Positions 10,828-24,462 of a stretch of 64,000 nucleotides of DNA are shown here, piece after piece; within the stretch, counting starts at the first letter, position 1; the number at the start of each line of letters is the position of its first letter. Below the pieces are notes generated by a model. That model was not told the origin of the DNA. It was given only the letters and a program-made list of their open reading frames with translations, and ran no database searches. The stretch lies in NCBI GenBank assembly GCA_026210745.1, contig CP110632.1, positions 4,339,001-4,403,000 of the forward strand, written 5' to 3'. Origin of the DNA: Exobasidium rhododendri (Eukaryota; Basidiomycota; Exobasidiomycetes; Exobasidiales; Exobasidiaceae). The position numbers and the translations under genes were made by a program.

Positions 10828-11752
10828 CTAAAAGAGATCCATATTATTGCTGTTCAGCGATTCATCGAGTCCTTGCAAGGAATCTGTCGTCGCGGGACCA
10901 CCGGCATCCGATGCTGCCGTCGTCTCCTCTTGATCTCTGAGAGTATAGGTGAACTGAGCACTGCTGTCTTGTGTTTCTCCTTCTTCCTCTGGTTCGGCAA
11001 CTCTCTCAATCGTCCTTAAGTGGTTGTGAGCGGTAGTGAGAAACTCCCTCAGCTCTGTTACCTCGCCCAGCGATATATTGGTCATCTACAAGAGGTAAGA
11101 TGGATTATCAGACCTTCCCCCCGCTTCTCTTCTACCATTACTCTTATGGAACCCACATTCAAGTGCTGCGAATTGACGTCTTCTAGACCTGCGATGATCT
11201 TACTTTGGCGAGCCTCTCGAAGGCTCTTTAGCAGGGCTCGTACTTCATCACGTTCAGGAACGTCCTCAGGAGCACTGTGATTGCCAGTATTACAACATCG
11301 ATTAGCAATGCTCTCGCTTCCCTGCATTCTTTTCGACTCTCACGTTTCTAGTATCACTTTAGCGATAGCAATGTAATGCAGAGGAACAGGGGCAAAGGCG
11401 TCCATCGTTGTCTCCTCTCGATGGAGCTTCCTCAGCGTATCTGCGGATTAGTATAGTCACGGATGGGTCCAATTCAGTAGGAATGTTTCCTACCTCGGTC
11501 TATTCTAAACTCACCAACCTGCAGCCAGTCGGGGCAGACTATCGTGCATCGTTTCCTCTTCTTAAGATTCAGTGCCAACCAGAGAGGCAGCCGCGATTGA
11601 GTTGGAGGTCGCAATGGTCCGTACACCCCTCCAAGCAGTCGCACCTTGTCTATTTTCATCAGTGGGACCACATTGATCTCCACTGACGAGGTGGCTATGA
11701 ACTCGACCTCCGTTGGTAGCAAGCCCGGAGTCAGGTTGCTAGGCAGGGCCAT
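10828..11752 (-). CDS. PSF2: GINS complex subunit Psf2
   Basis: Four exons on the minus strand (11515-11752, 11344-11440, 11157-11274, 10828-11085), 236 aa. The sequence carries the Psf2 hallmarks in order: EVEFIA near the N-terminus, KIDKVRLLGGVYGP-type strand, PLWLALNLKKRKRC, PDWL, then the helical RALLKSLREARQSKI segment and NISLGEVTELREFL. The GINS tetramer (Sld5-Psf1-Psf2-Psf3) activates the Mcm2-7 helicase at origins and forks. The start at 11752 is the ATG just before the conserved core. The C-terminal ~50 residues are acidic and divergent. Each splice joins in phase and rebuilds family sequence, so the model is firm. Confidence 0.92.
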
Positions 11753-12018
11753 TGCTGGTTGGCGAAAGAAAGAATATCGGTAAAGGAAGAAGTACCGGTC
11801 GTCTTGTGAAGTCGAGCAAACCCACTGCAGCGCAGGACGCGTCGAAGCTTGTCTTGGAAACAAATTTAAGTGCTTGGCTTGGCCCTCCCCCCCCCCTCCA
11901 CCCACGCCTATGAACAACAATAATAAGCGTTGCATCTCTGTTGATTGACAATCAGGTATAATTCGGGTCAGGTCACACCACCCTCCTCCTCCCGCCGTAT
12001 CACGTTGTGATTACAGTC

Positions 12019-13737
12019 ATGTCATCTTCATCGCCGTCGACCTCAAGCGAACCTTCTCATCCTCGAGCACCGCCGATGTACTACTGTCATGAATGCGCAA
12101 TCGAGATTCGTCCGCTGATGGTACCCAATCCGACCTGCCCGCGTTGCAATGGAGAGTTTGTAGAGGAGGTGAGTACCGTCGTCTCCAGTCTCGATGGTCG
12201 ATGGTCGATTCGAATCACTCAAATTCCTTTTTTCCTCTCAAGATCGATCCTTCTAATCCGATACAAGATCAAGAAGATGACGATGATGCAATGCAAGAAG
12301 TCAGGATGGACCCCCTGCAGGCCTTTGCTGGCGCAGCAAGAAGATCAGATGTCGATGGAAGCTCTCCCGTCGGACAAGGGCTAGACATAGGTACCTTGAT
12401 GGGTGGCATACTGCGAGGTCTTGCCACAGCGGGCTCACAGACCAGACCTGCCGGCAACGACAGAGATAGTACGAACGTTGCGAGCGGCCGCCCTACTACT
12501 AATAACGTTAATGATGGGAACGTTCGCACAGGAGTCAATCAGGTAGGTCCCGTTACCTTTTCTTGGGGTATGGGATCGTATCAGGCCACAAACAATGCAA
12601 GCTACGCAACAACCAATGCGCGATCTTCTACTAGCGACAGCCCTTTCGCAGAAAGATCACCAATGGGCTTGAATGAGTGAGTCTTGTTTGTATCAGCTTA
12701 CTCTACTCTGTACTGACCTGCTTGCTTGATTACCCCGACAAACAAGATATGTTCGACGCTCTTTCGAAAATCACCAGCACGACGATGGAATGGGTGGAGC
12801 AGGTGGTGCCGCTGACGGTCGATTCTTCAACATGGACAATCAGAATACTGCGCGGAGAAGCGAGCCAGACGAGGACAATGTAGAAGATCGGGACAACGAG
12901 AACAGGTTCCCACCTGAGCTGGCGTCTATTCGGGACGTCTTTACCAACCTATTTGGGGGAATGGCAGATGGACCGGCGGGTATGCTAGTGGATCTATTTG
13001 GAGGCGGTACGGGGCGAGGCAGGACGGGCGACTACGTTTGGGGTCAGCAAGGATTGGACGATGTGATAACGCAACTCATGGAACAGACGAGAGGATCTAC
13101 AGCACCACCTCCGGCGAGCGAAGAAGCCATAGCAAAGCTGGTGAGATTTAGTCGAAAGGACAAGGAGAAGCTGAAACAGGCAAGAAACAGAGAATGCTCA
13201 ACTTGCATGGACAGCTTCCAGGAGGAAGATGAAGAGGAGAATGGCGTAGTGGTAGAGCCGTCGTTGGATTCAAACAGACTGAGCTCCACCTTGGGCGGTA
13301 ATTCAGCGATACAGCATGTTGACGATGATGACGACCCCCCCGAAGTGGCACCGCAAGATGAGCAACAAGATGAATTGATCATGATGCCATGTAAGCATCT
13401 CTTCCACGAGGATTGCTTGCTCCCTTGGCTCAAGACGAATGGGACGTGCCCAGTGTGTCGAGTCAGCCTCGAGCCGAAAAAGGAGCAGAAGGAATCAAAC
13501 GTTGAATCTGGAGCCGCCGTCGATGCTGGAAATTCAAGTGCAGGACCCTCGCAATCGCGTGCGAATCATGCATCTAACATGGATGACGAGGACGAGTCAC
13601 CCGAAGCAATACGCCAACGAAGCAGAAGGGCGGCCGAAGCTCGATCAGCCGGACAAACCAACACTTATACGCACAACAGTGGCGAGCAGCATCAGACAGT
13701 CCCAGGCAGCTTTCTGCAACCAGATGAGCTGGACTAG
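12019..13737 (+). CDS. RING-H2 E3 ubiquitin ligase, RNF126/RNF115-like
   Basis: Three exons (12019-12168, 12243-12676, 12747-13737), 524 aa. The N-terminus has a zinc-ribbon (YYCHEC...CPRCNGEFVEE) typical of RNF115/RNF126, followed by DPSNP, which joins across the first intron. A Gly-rich middle (FFNMDNQ, DYVWGQQGLDDVITQLMEQ) matches the family. The RING-H2 has C345, C348, C410, H412, H415, C418, C429 and C432. Sixty-one residues, largely acidic, separate the second and third ligands, far above the usual 9-39. Family members ubiquitinate mislocalised hydrophobic proteins and endocytic cargo. It converges with the dioxygenase gene (81 bp between ends). Confidence 0.88.
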
Positions 13738-13818
13738 AAGGAAGAAATGGTGTGGATGGCTTGTTCGTCTTGATAATACATGGCTACTTGTACAATTGCT
13801 GAGACTGCTTGGTGTGTG

Positions 13819-14623
13819 TCAAGTGTCTTTGCCAAAGATGAGGTCGGAGCGGAGCACCCATTTGGTACCTTTGGTCGGTGGTAGTGCCTCGTGGAGCATG
13901 CAGACCTGGGGGAGAGGGCGAATTTGCATCCGTCAGCGAGCGAGACACTACTAACATTCTGCACCAGCCTGGACTGATACTCACCCTGCCATGACGATGG
14001 AACAAGGCCGCCCCTCGCTTCAACGGTGCGACAATCGTGTTTTCTGCCGTCTTCCTTTTGGGTAGGGCGTGGGATGTGTAAAAGACGGTTTGCCCTCCCT
14101 CCACGCCATCCTCTTCTCCTGTCAAGTAGAACAGCAGAGTCCATTCGCTCTTTCCGAATGAAGGGCCAAAGTGAGGATCGATGCTGTGATCGTCGTAATG
14201 GCACCCAAATATAGCGCCGGGTTCATATCGATAGACTCGAATGTTCGACGACAACCCAACCGGCACCAGATCCTTTCCAGAGAACATACTAGGCCAGTTT
14301 CTGCATTCCTTCCGTATTCCAGTCATCTCATAAAGCTGCTTTGCAAATTCCGGCGAAATCGTAGAGAATCGATGATTGGTTCGTTGCGCTTCACCTTTCT
14401 TTGCTGGTGGCGATGGCTCCATCTTGTTGTCAGGATCCCCTGAGTCGAAAAGATGGATGACATCTTGACATTCTTGAGCAGTCAGCGCGTTTGGATACAG
14501 GTAGATCTGGTCGGCCACCAGCTCTTCAGCAGTAGACAGGCTTCGCGGTTTCTTGACGCCTCCTACGTGAGGGAATGCAAAGCTCTTCCCATTGTCCTTG
14601 CTGGGAGGCTTCTGCTTGCCCAT
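13819..14623 (-). CDS. 2-oxoglutarate/Fe(II) dioxygenase, prolyl 4-hydroxylase-like
   Basis: Two exons (13985-14623, 13819-13905), 241 aa. The P4Hc fold is readable: RVYRYEPGAIFGCHYDDHS with the iron-binding H-x-D, WTLLFYLT, GGQTVFY, then GAALFHRHG, and after the intron CMLHEA with the distal iron His and KGTKWVLRSDLIF containing the basic 2OG-binding region. No signal peptide or membrane segment is seen, so a cytosolic or nuclear protein hydroxylase is likely. The substrate is unknown. The ATG at 14623 is the first in frame; the frame extends upstream without another ATG. It is divergent from Tfb1 with about 160 bp between starts. Confidence 0.83.
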
Positions 14624-14784
14624 CTTGGAAGGAGTGGGAGGAAAGTGCGATAAAAGTGACACTTTAGATCTTTTTTACGCGTGGAGGGGGTAGGGTCCTC
14701 CTCCTCCTCCTTCCTTCTCGACACTTACCTGGTGCGTTTGGGGAGCAGCCTGATCCGCTCGCTGCACTTGTCGCACTACACACC

Positions 14785-16677
14785 ATGTCATCATCATCAC
14801 AAGCCTTTCTGCATGCAGCAGTATCGTGTCTGAAGCTGCCTGGTACCCTGTCAATGGAGCGCTCTGGAATACTTCGATGGACTCCTTCCTCTTCCACTGC
14901 AGCTTCCTCAGCCATAGCCATCGAAGAGACCACGATCATGGGAATCCACGTCTCAAAGGAAGGGTCGGCCCAGATCGTCATGATGGTTCAGCTGGCGGAA
15001 GGTACCAAGGTTACAAAGGACGGTAAGATCAAGATATACTTTCACTTCAATGGCGTGGTGGCAGGAGCCGCAGATGATAAAGAAAAGGCGACACAGGAGA
15101 GGAATGCATTCAAAGACTACCTTGCTGATGTTGTACAAAGGAACAAGGCGAGGGTAGGAGGCGCAGGAAATGGTGAGACTTCTACTCCAGCATCTTTAGC
15201 CTCGGCATCTGTCAGAACGCCTTCAGCCATCTCCTCACCGAATCCAGTGAGGCAGAGTACGATAGGTACTGCATCACCTCTAGTCGCGCGAAAGGGAGGA
15301 ATGAGTAGAGATGCGAGCAGTGTTGTAGAATTGGAATTACGTATCCGGATACTGAAGGCGAATCCAAGTCTGGCTACGTTGCATCAGGATGTGGTCATGT
15401 CCAAGCAAATCACTGATGCAGAGTTCTGGTCTCACCCAACTCGAAGAGCGCTCCTGCAAGCTGAGCGAGCTACACTTGATCAACGACAAGGTCGAAATGC
15501 ACGTATTGCAGATCCGAGACCAGCATCTAATGAACAAGGGGAGACGAAAATTAACATGACCCCTGAACTTGTGAGGGATTTGAAAAGCCAGTATCCCGTC
15601 GTTGCTCGAGCTTTCGAAGAGAATGTACCAACAGTGATGGACGAAGCTAGCTTTTGGCAGAGGTACTTTTCCTCAAAACTCTATCACCGATTGCGAACAT
15701 CAGCCAGGTCATCAGCCTCTCAACACATCGTACGAGAAGATGAGGTATTCGACAAGTACTTGGAAGAGGAGGACGACCAGCTAGAGCCAAAGAAGAGGTT
15801 CAATGCTCATGACGCCTTTCTAGACTTGGCGTCGACGGAGGAAGATCACGGCGAGACGGGAAATGAAAAGGACTGGACGATGAGAGCAGGTGCAGAAAGG
15901 AAAACTCTTCCATTGATGCGGAGATTCAACGATCACTCCCAGAGCCTCTTAGATTCAGCGTTGGGAGAGCAAGAAGATGTAGATCGACGGAAACGCAGAA
16001 GAATTGTCGGTGGTGTTGGAGAAGAATATGAAGCGGAAGATTACGATGATCGAATTGTCATTGACGAGCTGGAAGACGATGAAGGTCACGAAAGGATCTT
16101 GCTGAACATGCGTGAGCAGAGGCAGGTCTTTCAAAACCGAACGATGCTCCGAAGTGTAGATGGGAAAGAGCAAGGAAAGGAAGTAAGCGAAGAAGAGGTT
16201 AGGGAAATGATTGATGATACTGCCTTGCACCGTTGGAGAACAAACTTGGACGACTTTGCTATCCAGCAAAAGGGTACTGAGAAAGCCATGACCACGATGA
16301 TGGACAACATACGTGCAAGGAGTGAGAATAAGAATTTGCGCTCCAGAGGTGACTTGCCTGATCAAGTGCAGAAGCAGGTCATTTCCTATCATTCTGCCAC
16401 CACGGAGTTCTTGCGGCAGTTCTGGTCCGCCATCACACCTCAATCATTGGAGGATGGATCGATGCCAAGCACAGTAGCTAGTCAGCCACGAGAGCGCAAA
16501 ATCAAAGCACAACGAATGTTGACAAGTCTGCAGAGGAGCGTACAACGACTGGAAGGTATTGCACACGCGGCAGAAGAGGACTTACCTGGCACAGGGGCAG
16601 ATCGCATCAAGTCGTCACTGGGACCCACGGAGAACGCAATCAACAAAGCGCTCACCGTTGGCATAGGAGAGCGATGA
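14785..16677 (+). CDS. TFB1: TFIIH core subunit Tfb1/p62
   Basis: Intronless, 630 aa. Order of parts: an N-terminal PH-like region, a Ser/Thr/Pro linker, then two BSD domains at roughly residues 195-245 and 265-315 with the signature FW (ITDAEFWSHPTRR and DEASFWQRYFSSKLYHRLR), then an acidic stretch and a C-terminal helical region. This is the architecture of yeast Tfb1 and human GTF2H1, the TFIIH subunit that binds TFIIE, activators and Rad4/XPC in transcription and nucleotide excision repair. Length agrees with the family (548-642 aa). Confidence 0.88.
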   Translation: MSSSSQAFLHAAVSCLKLPGTLSMERSGILRWTPSSSTAASSAIAIEETTIMGIHVSKEGSAQIVMMVQLAEGTKVTKDGKIKIYFHFNGVVAGAADDKEKATQERNAFKDYLADVVQRNKARVGGAGNGETSTPASLASASVRTPSAISSPNPVRQSTIGTASPLVARKGGMSRDASSVVELELRIRILKANPSLATLHQDVVMSKQITDAEFWSHPTRRALLQAERATLDQRQGRNARIADPRPASNEQGETKINMTPELVRDLKSQYPVVARAFEENVPTVMDEASFWQRYFSSKLYHRLRTSARSSASQHIVREDEVFDKYLEEEDDQLEPKKRFNAHDAFLDLASTEEDHGETGNEKDWTMRAGAERKTLPLMRRFNDHSQSLLDSALGEQEDVDRRKRRRIVGGVGEEYEAEDYDDRIVIDELEDDEGHERILLNMREQRQVFQNRTMLRSVDGKEQGKEVSEEEVREMIDDTALHRWRTNLDDFAIQQKGTEKAMTTMMDNIRARSENKNLRSRGDLPDQVQKQVISYHSATTEFLRQFWSAITPQSLEDGSMPSTVASQPRERKIKAQRMLTSLQRSVQRLEGIAHAAEEDLPGTGADRIKSSLGPTENAINKALTVGIGER

Positions 16678-16812
16678 AGAGACTAGAAAATTAAAGTAGA
16701 GATGTCTGTTGTTGTATGGTACATTCCTTTCCTCCCATCAGCTTTATTGACATGTCATTGTAAAGAGAAAGGGGGATAAAAAAAGACGGAAGAGGGCAAT
16801 GATAAAAGCAAT

Positions 16813-19717
16813 CTAGAGAGATAGGGATCCGTCTGGGCCAGTGAACTGTGAGGAGAAAGAGAAGGAAGTTGTAAATGTCAGCGGTATTGTCATCATGCAA
16901 ACCTCTTCCGGTCGAGGCCTTCTCACTGCTGCAACCGCCTTTTCGCAATGCTGTTCCCCACTGGCCTCGTCGATAGAGAAGCAGAGGTAGAGCGTGTCTG
17001 CTGAGTTGCTGAGGATGTCGGCACACAGCCGTAAAGTCCAATAGGGCAGTAGAGCACAAAGGAGTCCTACCAAGGGAGCGTCGGCTGGAACGTGCAGGTT
17101 GTGAGCTGAGAAGAGGAATCCTGCCAGACCGGTCAAGAAGCATATGGCCAGCGTGGTGAGATCAAGGAGGAGGTTTATAATAAGACCTGTTTGGGCGAGG
17201 CGATGAGAGGGTCAGTATACCCTCATCCCCATCACACCTGCACCTTGATATAGCCTGTTCTACTTACCCTCCATGATCGTCTTGACGCTCTGTCGACCGA
17301 CCAAACGTGATGAACGTCGAGCTGCTGCTGCAAAGCTGTCGCCGGTGACGCCTACGTAGACGAGGGCGTAGTCACTGAAGCCTTGCAGGATGGTACTGAT
17401 CCCTGCCAAGATGGCCGCAAGATGAGCCATAGGCTGTAAGATGGCAGGGAACCTAGATTGCGAAGACAGCTTTCGATTAATCCAGCGAGTAGTAGTGGCC
17501 ATGACAGAACCGACTCTCGCTACAGCAAGTACGAGAGCAGACAAACAGATCGTGCCTAGAGCAGGTCCAGTAGCACGAACAAAAGAAGCGCGAACGATAT
17601 CGACTTGCGTTGGTCCTCGCTTGCTGCTTTGTTCTTCGCCGAGCCAAGTGCCAGGGGCTGGACCGGGAAGAGCTTCTTCCTCCTCCTCCTCCTCCTCCTC
17701 TTCATGATCGTTGACGTCATACAACTTGGCTCCCCCTTCCTCCTCGACGCCATCTTCTTGACGATGAAAGTACCAGTGGGAGATGACACCAGCCACAGTG
17801 ACTCGTTGAATGCCTCGCAAGACGGACCAGGTCCACAGCCAGACTCCCAGCGTGACCCAGGCTATGGCTCTAGCTTTTGCATCCGTCTTCCAGATCTTGT
17901 CACTAAACGATTCACTTCCACTTCCAAAGTGACCCAACAAGAACAAGCGCACAAAGATGACAAGGAAGGGTGCCGTGATGACGAGGAACACGAGAAGCAA
18001 AGTGAAGCAAAGGACAAGAAGAGCAGGGTGAGAGGCAACGATGGTCGCTGAAAGCTCCAAGACGGAAAGACTCCGGGCGAGAGAGGCTCGTCGAGTCCAG
18101 ATGCCTCGAGCGAATAAGATTGCAGCCAGAAGAGGCAGCAAGGACAAGACACGGAGACTATACGAATGTATATCGTCAGTGATAAGGAAGAATACAACGA
18201 GCTTCCACTGCTACTCACCCAGTCGTGCTCCATCCCCCACCACTCCATCGTTCATCGTCATAGATGAAACTACCAGCAAAAGCCCACATCCACCCTACGC
18301 CCAGGATTAAAGGGACCCCGATTAAAGCAGATTGAAGAATCTGTCTTCCACCTAGCTTCGTTATGTTGCGAAGGAAGAACAGATTGGCGGCTGCTGCGAT
18401 GATGGAAAGAAAAGTGAGGAGGAAAAGAATAGGGATCGACCGCGTCATGGTGTAATACGGTGAAGGTCGCATCGAAGGAGACGAAGGCGGAGTGATTGTC
18501 TGCGAAAAACGATCAGCTTGCATCAGTCTCTTTTTGCAAACAATCACACGTTGGAGTACGTTGGTACTCACCTTGGCACCTATGACCATCCAGACTGCTA
18601 TTGAAAGAGTCCCTGCCACGACTCCAAACCACAAGAGCAAGGCAGCTTTGTCCTTGTATTCACTCAACGACACCCGATTGCCTGGTGCCCAGGGCGTCCA
18701 GCTGGTTTTGGAAGGAGGGTGTGGATATGCATAAATATCTGCCGAACTGATCCGACTTACGTTGCCTCGATATGCTCCCGGCGGCTTCGTCAACGTCTCT
18801 GCACTGGCTGAAGACAACAGGGGCTCTCGAAGCGAAGATCCAATCGAACCGGCTGCTTTTGATACCTGAGCTTTTCGATCGTTTCTTCGATTCATTCTCC
18901 ATCGCTTGCGTCTATCATCATCGCCAGTATCGCTGTCGTCGGATGGTGTGACGGATGTAGAAGCTGATGAGTCGCCCTCGTCATAAATCGAGTAGCGGTC
19001 CTTTTTCCCTCCACCGGTCATTGCCTTTTTCCCCGCCGCATGACGACGACTCTGTCTTTGATTGTATCGTGTCTCCTCCTTTCCATCTTCGTCTTCGTCA
19101 GGGTCACGATAAATGTCGCTTGGCACTTCTTGTCTCTTCTCTTTCCTGCCTGAATGTGATGCTGTGGATGCTGCGCTAGATGAATCGGCAACCGCCATCC
19201 ACCCCCGCGCCTTTGCTTCACTGCTTGGCCCCCGAAAGTTTCTATGCGTGTTTTGAGGAGGCGAGGTAGTTGAGCGTGCATGCAAATCATCTTCCGCTAG
19301 GAAGGGATCGTGCTCGTCTTTATGTGCCTCCTTGAATATGGATGATCCGGTAGGCAAGGCCGATCGATTGCGTTGATCATGATATATGTTGCCTCTGTCG
19401 TCGTCTTCCCCCTCATCCTCGTCATCAATGTCGTTCAAGTCCACATCCATGGCATATTTGCCTCTACTGCCTTGTCTCTTCCCTTTGCTGCCTTCCTCGG
19501 AGAGATGGGGCAAATGATGCCGGTTCCGGCTCGACTGACGAAACTCAGCACTTCCAAAGGCATCCTCCTCTGCTCCCTCTTCCTCTTCTCCAGCGTGATA
19601 ATGAGAAGAGCCAAAAGGGCGATATAGAGATGACTGAGGCTGGTTATGTTGATATGTAGATGTAGTAGCTACGCCAGATGATAAGAACTTGGAAGCATAA
19701 GTCGAAAAGGAGGTCAT
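16813..19717 (-). CDS. Choline transporter-like protein, Pns1/CTL (SLC44) family, with long N-terminal extension
   Basis: Three exons (18219-19717, 17268-18157, 16813-17186) encode about 920 aa, far longer than yeast Pns1 (539 aa). The first ~340 residues are hydrophilic, Ser/Arg/Asp-rich and without a recognisable domain. The remaining part has about ten membrane segments, including LLWFGVVAGTLSIAVWMVIGA, the CTL-type middle and a C-terminal LCADILSNSADTLYLCFSID. That last block, with its D..SNSADTLYLCF pattern, is the CTL signature. A run of about ten Glu (coding 17674-17700) sits in a cytosolic loop. A 57-nt stretch at 16847-16903 could be a further in-phase intron near the C-terminus. Likely plasma-membrane transporter; substrate inferred only from family. 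Confidence 0.82.
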
Positions 19718-21075
19718 GGGAACCGGACGCAACTGTACCTCAATGGATGAGGTGCGGTGTCCAGAACTATGAGGGCTGTCTTCAGCTCCGGTAGATGGCC
19801 TTATCTTTGTGATCGGGAGGCGTGTGATCGCAAGGTGTGGAGGAGTGAAAGGGTGCAGAGGGACGGTTGTCAGAATTCGTCGTACCGGATCGAGTGGTGG
19901 TGATGATCAGCGGTATCTAGATCCAAGGGCCTTTGCTATCTACGAGAGGGGAAACACAATCTATTATAAAATATACGTCGCGCCTCGATTGGCATTGATA
20001 TGAAATTGGCGCTCCGTGCGTCAGTGCATGCCGTGCGCACGCGATCTTGACGTTGCACTCCCCGAGCAGCAGTTATAGGTCGCCTGTAGGGCTTCCACCC
20101 TATTTTGATCTACACCCAAATCCTTCTTTTATTTGTCGTGTCTGATGGTAGTGGGTGTGGGTTCTCGATCCTGGTGCGCTCACCGTTGCAAAAGAAAGCT
20201 ACAAGCATATTGCGATCACATGCATTACTCACGATAGCAGACTCCCAGAATGTGCTTTTTAAAAACGCCACAAATTCATTGTGCAGATAGATCTCTCTGA
20301 GGTCGTCGAACAGGACAAGGTGTGATACGAGATGTCAAAGCAAGTCTGATGAGCAACTGATGAGGCAGAGGAAGCTATCGAAACGTCGTCTGCTAGATAA
20401 GTAGGACTTCTATACGGAGTAAGGACGGGGTCACGGAGCCTAACGCGAGTGTGACGTCGACAGGCTACCTGCGAGACTCCAGTTCATGGTTTTTGTCAAC
20501 TTACTTACAGTGACAAGGTATTCGGTATTCACATTTCACTCACTGGACTTGACCGTACATGTATCAGACGAGAGTGTAGCAACGAGGGTACACACCATTA
20601 CACCGTCCGCCTCTTCGCCCGCCCTCTTAGAATGTAAGCATAGGTCAGTGCCCGCAATGAGAGCGTAACGCTGATTCCAAAAATTGCAATTCAATTTCAA
20701 TGCTTCCTACTCGTTCGTCTTTACTGCACTTCTTTCTCCTATCTGAAGGGTGCGCAGAGGGGGGACCAGTTGTGTGTCTCTCTCTCTCTGCCCGAACAGC
20801 ATGAAAGCGCGAAATGGAGCAAAAGGTGCAGTTCCACACCCTGAGCACGTGTTTCTCGTAGGTCTCGCGTGGGTCGGGGCGAATCGATTTGCGTTGACTG
20901 ATTTCTCACTGGCCAAAGGTAAAGACATGCCGGGAGAGGGACAGGGAAGGGAAGTGAGTTGGCTCTGGGCAATTTATAATACCTTCTTGATTTCTAAGTC
21001 TCGTCACCTCACCGTTTCACACATCCTCCCTCTTTCTCTCCAGTCTTTACCGATTCGGACAAATCAATATCGACA
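19718..21075. other. Large divergent intergenic region
   Basis: About 1.36 kb between the Pns1-like and Rieske genes, the longest gap in the window. ORFs present are short, lack family features and run into the Rieske 5' leader. I see no tRNA boxes or repeats beyond short CT runs (near 20775-20790). It probably contains two promoters and possibly an unrecognised non-coding transcript. Confidence 0.45.
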
Positions 21076-22173
21076 ATGGCTGCCGTCCCTGTCGCTCGTC
21101 TAGTATCGCGCAAGTTCGCCAACGCAGCGTGAGTATCTTTGTTGGGAATCTGATGTGCATTATCAAAGGTAGCAAGACTGACTTTTTGTACGTCTGACGG
21201 CTGCAGTCCTACCGTTTCGACTCTGTCTAATGGAACACCAGTTGCTAACGGCATAAACTTCGATGCGAGGGCACCTTTCGACCCTCATGCAGCAGACCAT
21301 GGAGCTCAACACGGCGGTGCTGTAAGAGCAGACGCTTATCATGTTCCTTCGTGGTCCAACAAGCTCTCGACAAACCATGGTCTTCTGCAGACAAGAACGA
21401 GTGTCAATGGTGAGGAAAAGAGTAGACGACATTGATGCAGAAGTAGAAGAAGAAGCTAATAAGCACCGACGATGTGTGTTTTTACCGATAGCTAACCCAA
21501 CGGCCGGATCTCCCCGGTACTTCAACACCAGTGTCAAGAAGTCACAGGGTGTCCCCGACTTCACTCCCTACCGAACGAACAATATCGAAAGCAACAAGGT
21601 CTTTTCGTACTTTATGGTCGGTTCGATGGGTTTGATCGCTGCTGCCGGTGCCAAGTCGACTGTATCCGATTTCTTGGCCTCCATGTCTGCTTCTGCTGAT
21701 GTCTTGGCCTTGGCAAAGGTAGAGGTTGAAATGGCAAATATTCCAGAGGGAAAGAATGCCATTATCAAATGGAGAGGAAAGCCCGTGTTTGTTCGACATC
21801 GAACGAAGAGTGAAATCGACGAAGCAAACGCTGTAGATATCAAAAAGCTCAGAGACCCTCAGTCGGATTCGGACCGAACAAAAAGACCTGAATGGCTGGT
21901 CATGTTGGGAGTATGCACACATCTAGGTTGTGTGCCCATCGGAGAAGCAGGTGACTTTGGAGGATGGTACTGTCCTTGTCACGGATCTCACTACGATATC
22001 TCGGGAAGAGCTAGAAAGGGACCAGCGCCACTGAATCGTGAGTAGTGAACAGTGATCGCCGCTCAATGGGGAGGAAAAATGACATTTCTGACATATCAAT
22101 CTTCTTGACTTGTTCAGTCGAGGTGCCGGAATACGACTTCAATGATGAGGAAGGAAAGCTGGTCATTGGATAG
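21076..22173 (+). CDS. RIP1: Cytochrome bc1 complex Rieske iron-sulfur protein, mitochondrial
   Basis: Four exons (21076-21128, 21207-21409, 21492-22037, 22118-22173), 285 aa. The [2Fe-2S] ligands sit in CTHLGC and CPCHGSH of the C-terminal domain. A single membrane helix ([19 protein letters not shown] region) and the hinge precede it, and a basic presequence ([14 protein letters not shown]) leads. The protein is the electron-transfer subunit of complex III, moving electrons from ubiquinol to cytochrome c1. It is longer than yeast Rip1 (215 aa) because of an extended presequence of about 70-90 residues encoded by exon 2. All splices are in phase. Confidence 0.96.
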
Positions 22174-22352
22174 AGGCGTAGTGGCATGAGTGGGATCAGA
22201 CTGTTTTTTACTGCTGCTTTACGAAAGATAGACACACATATACTCTCTTTTGAATAGTACTAAAATTTATTGTTGACCAAAAGAAATGAGGGTAATTTCG
22301 AGTCAATTCTACGTGAATCTATGAGCATCGTGGGATACCTCTTTCCTGTTCC

Positions 22353-24063
<1,711 letters not shown>

Positions 24064-24462
24064 GGCTCAGAAAGTCCTTTCCAAAAGATATAGACAGTCC
24101 TAAGAGCAGATGTGCGTCGAGAAGAAAGTAGAAAAGGGATAATAGGCTGGACGCGCGCAGGAGTCATTTCCACTAATTCCGAGAGCGTCTCACACATGAC
24201 AACAAAGAGACTCCATTTCACCATGCGCGCCAAAGTCAAGGTGTCCAACGCCAAGAAATCTCTCAAGGATCATCTCTATCGCAACCAAGAGCGTCTCATC
24301 GACAGCTCATCGAGATCGGACTACAAGTTAAGTCAGAACAAGACTAGCTTCACTGAGACAACAGAGCCTTTTTTAAAACAATATGTACTTGTAGTGTATG
24401 CTCATAGAATCCTGAGTCGCAGCAAGGAGTATACAAACATGAAAAGCTGGCGTCACCCTTCC

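Noticed and set aside
12007-12018. GTG start upstream of the RING gene
   Set aside because: The ATG at 12019 is immediate and normal; the frame upstream has no ATG.
20750-21103. 117-aa ORF upstream of the Rieske gene
   Set aside because: Runs into the Rieske leader, no domain, and composition unlike coding sequence here.
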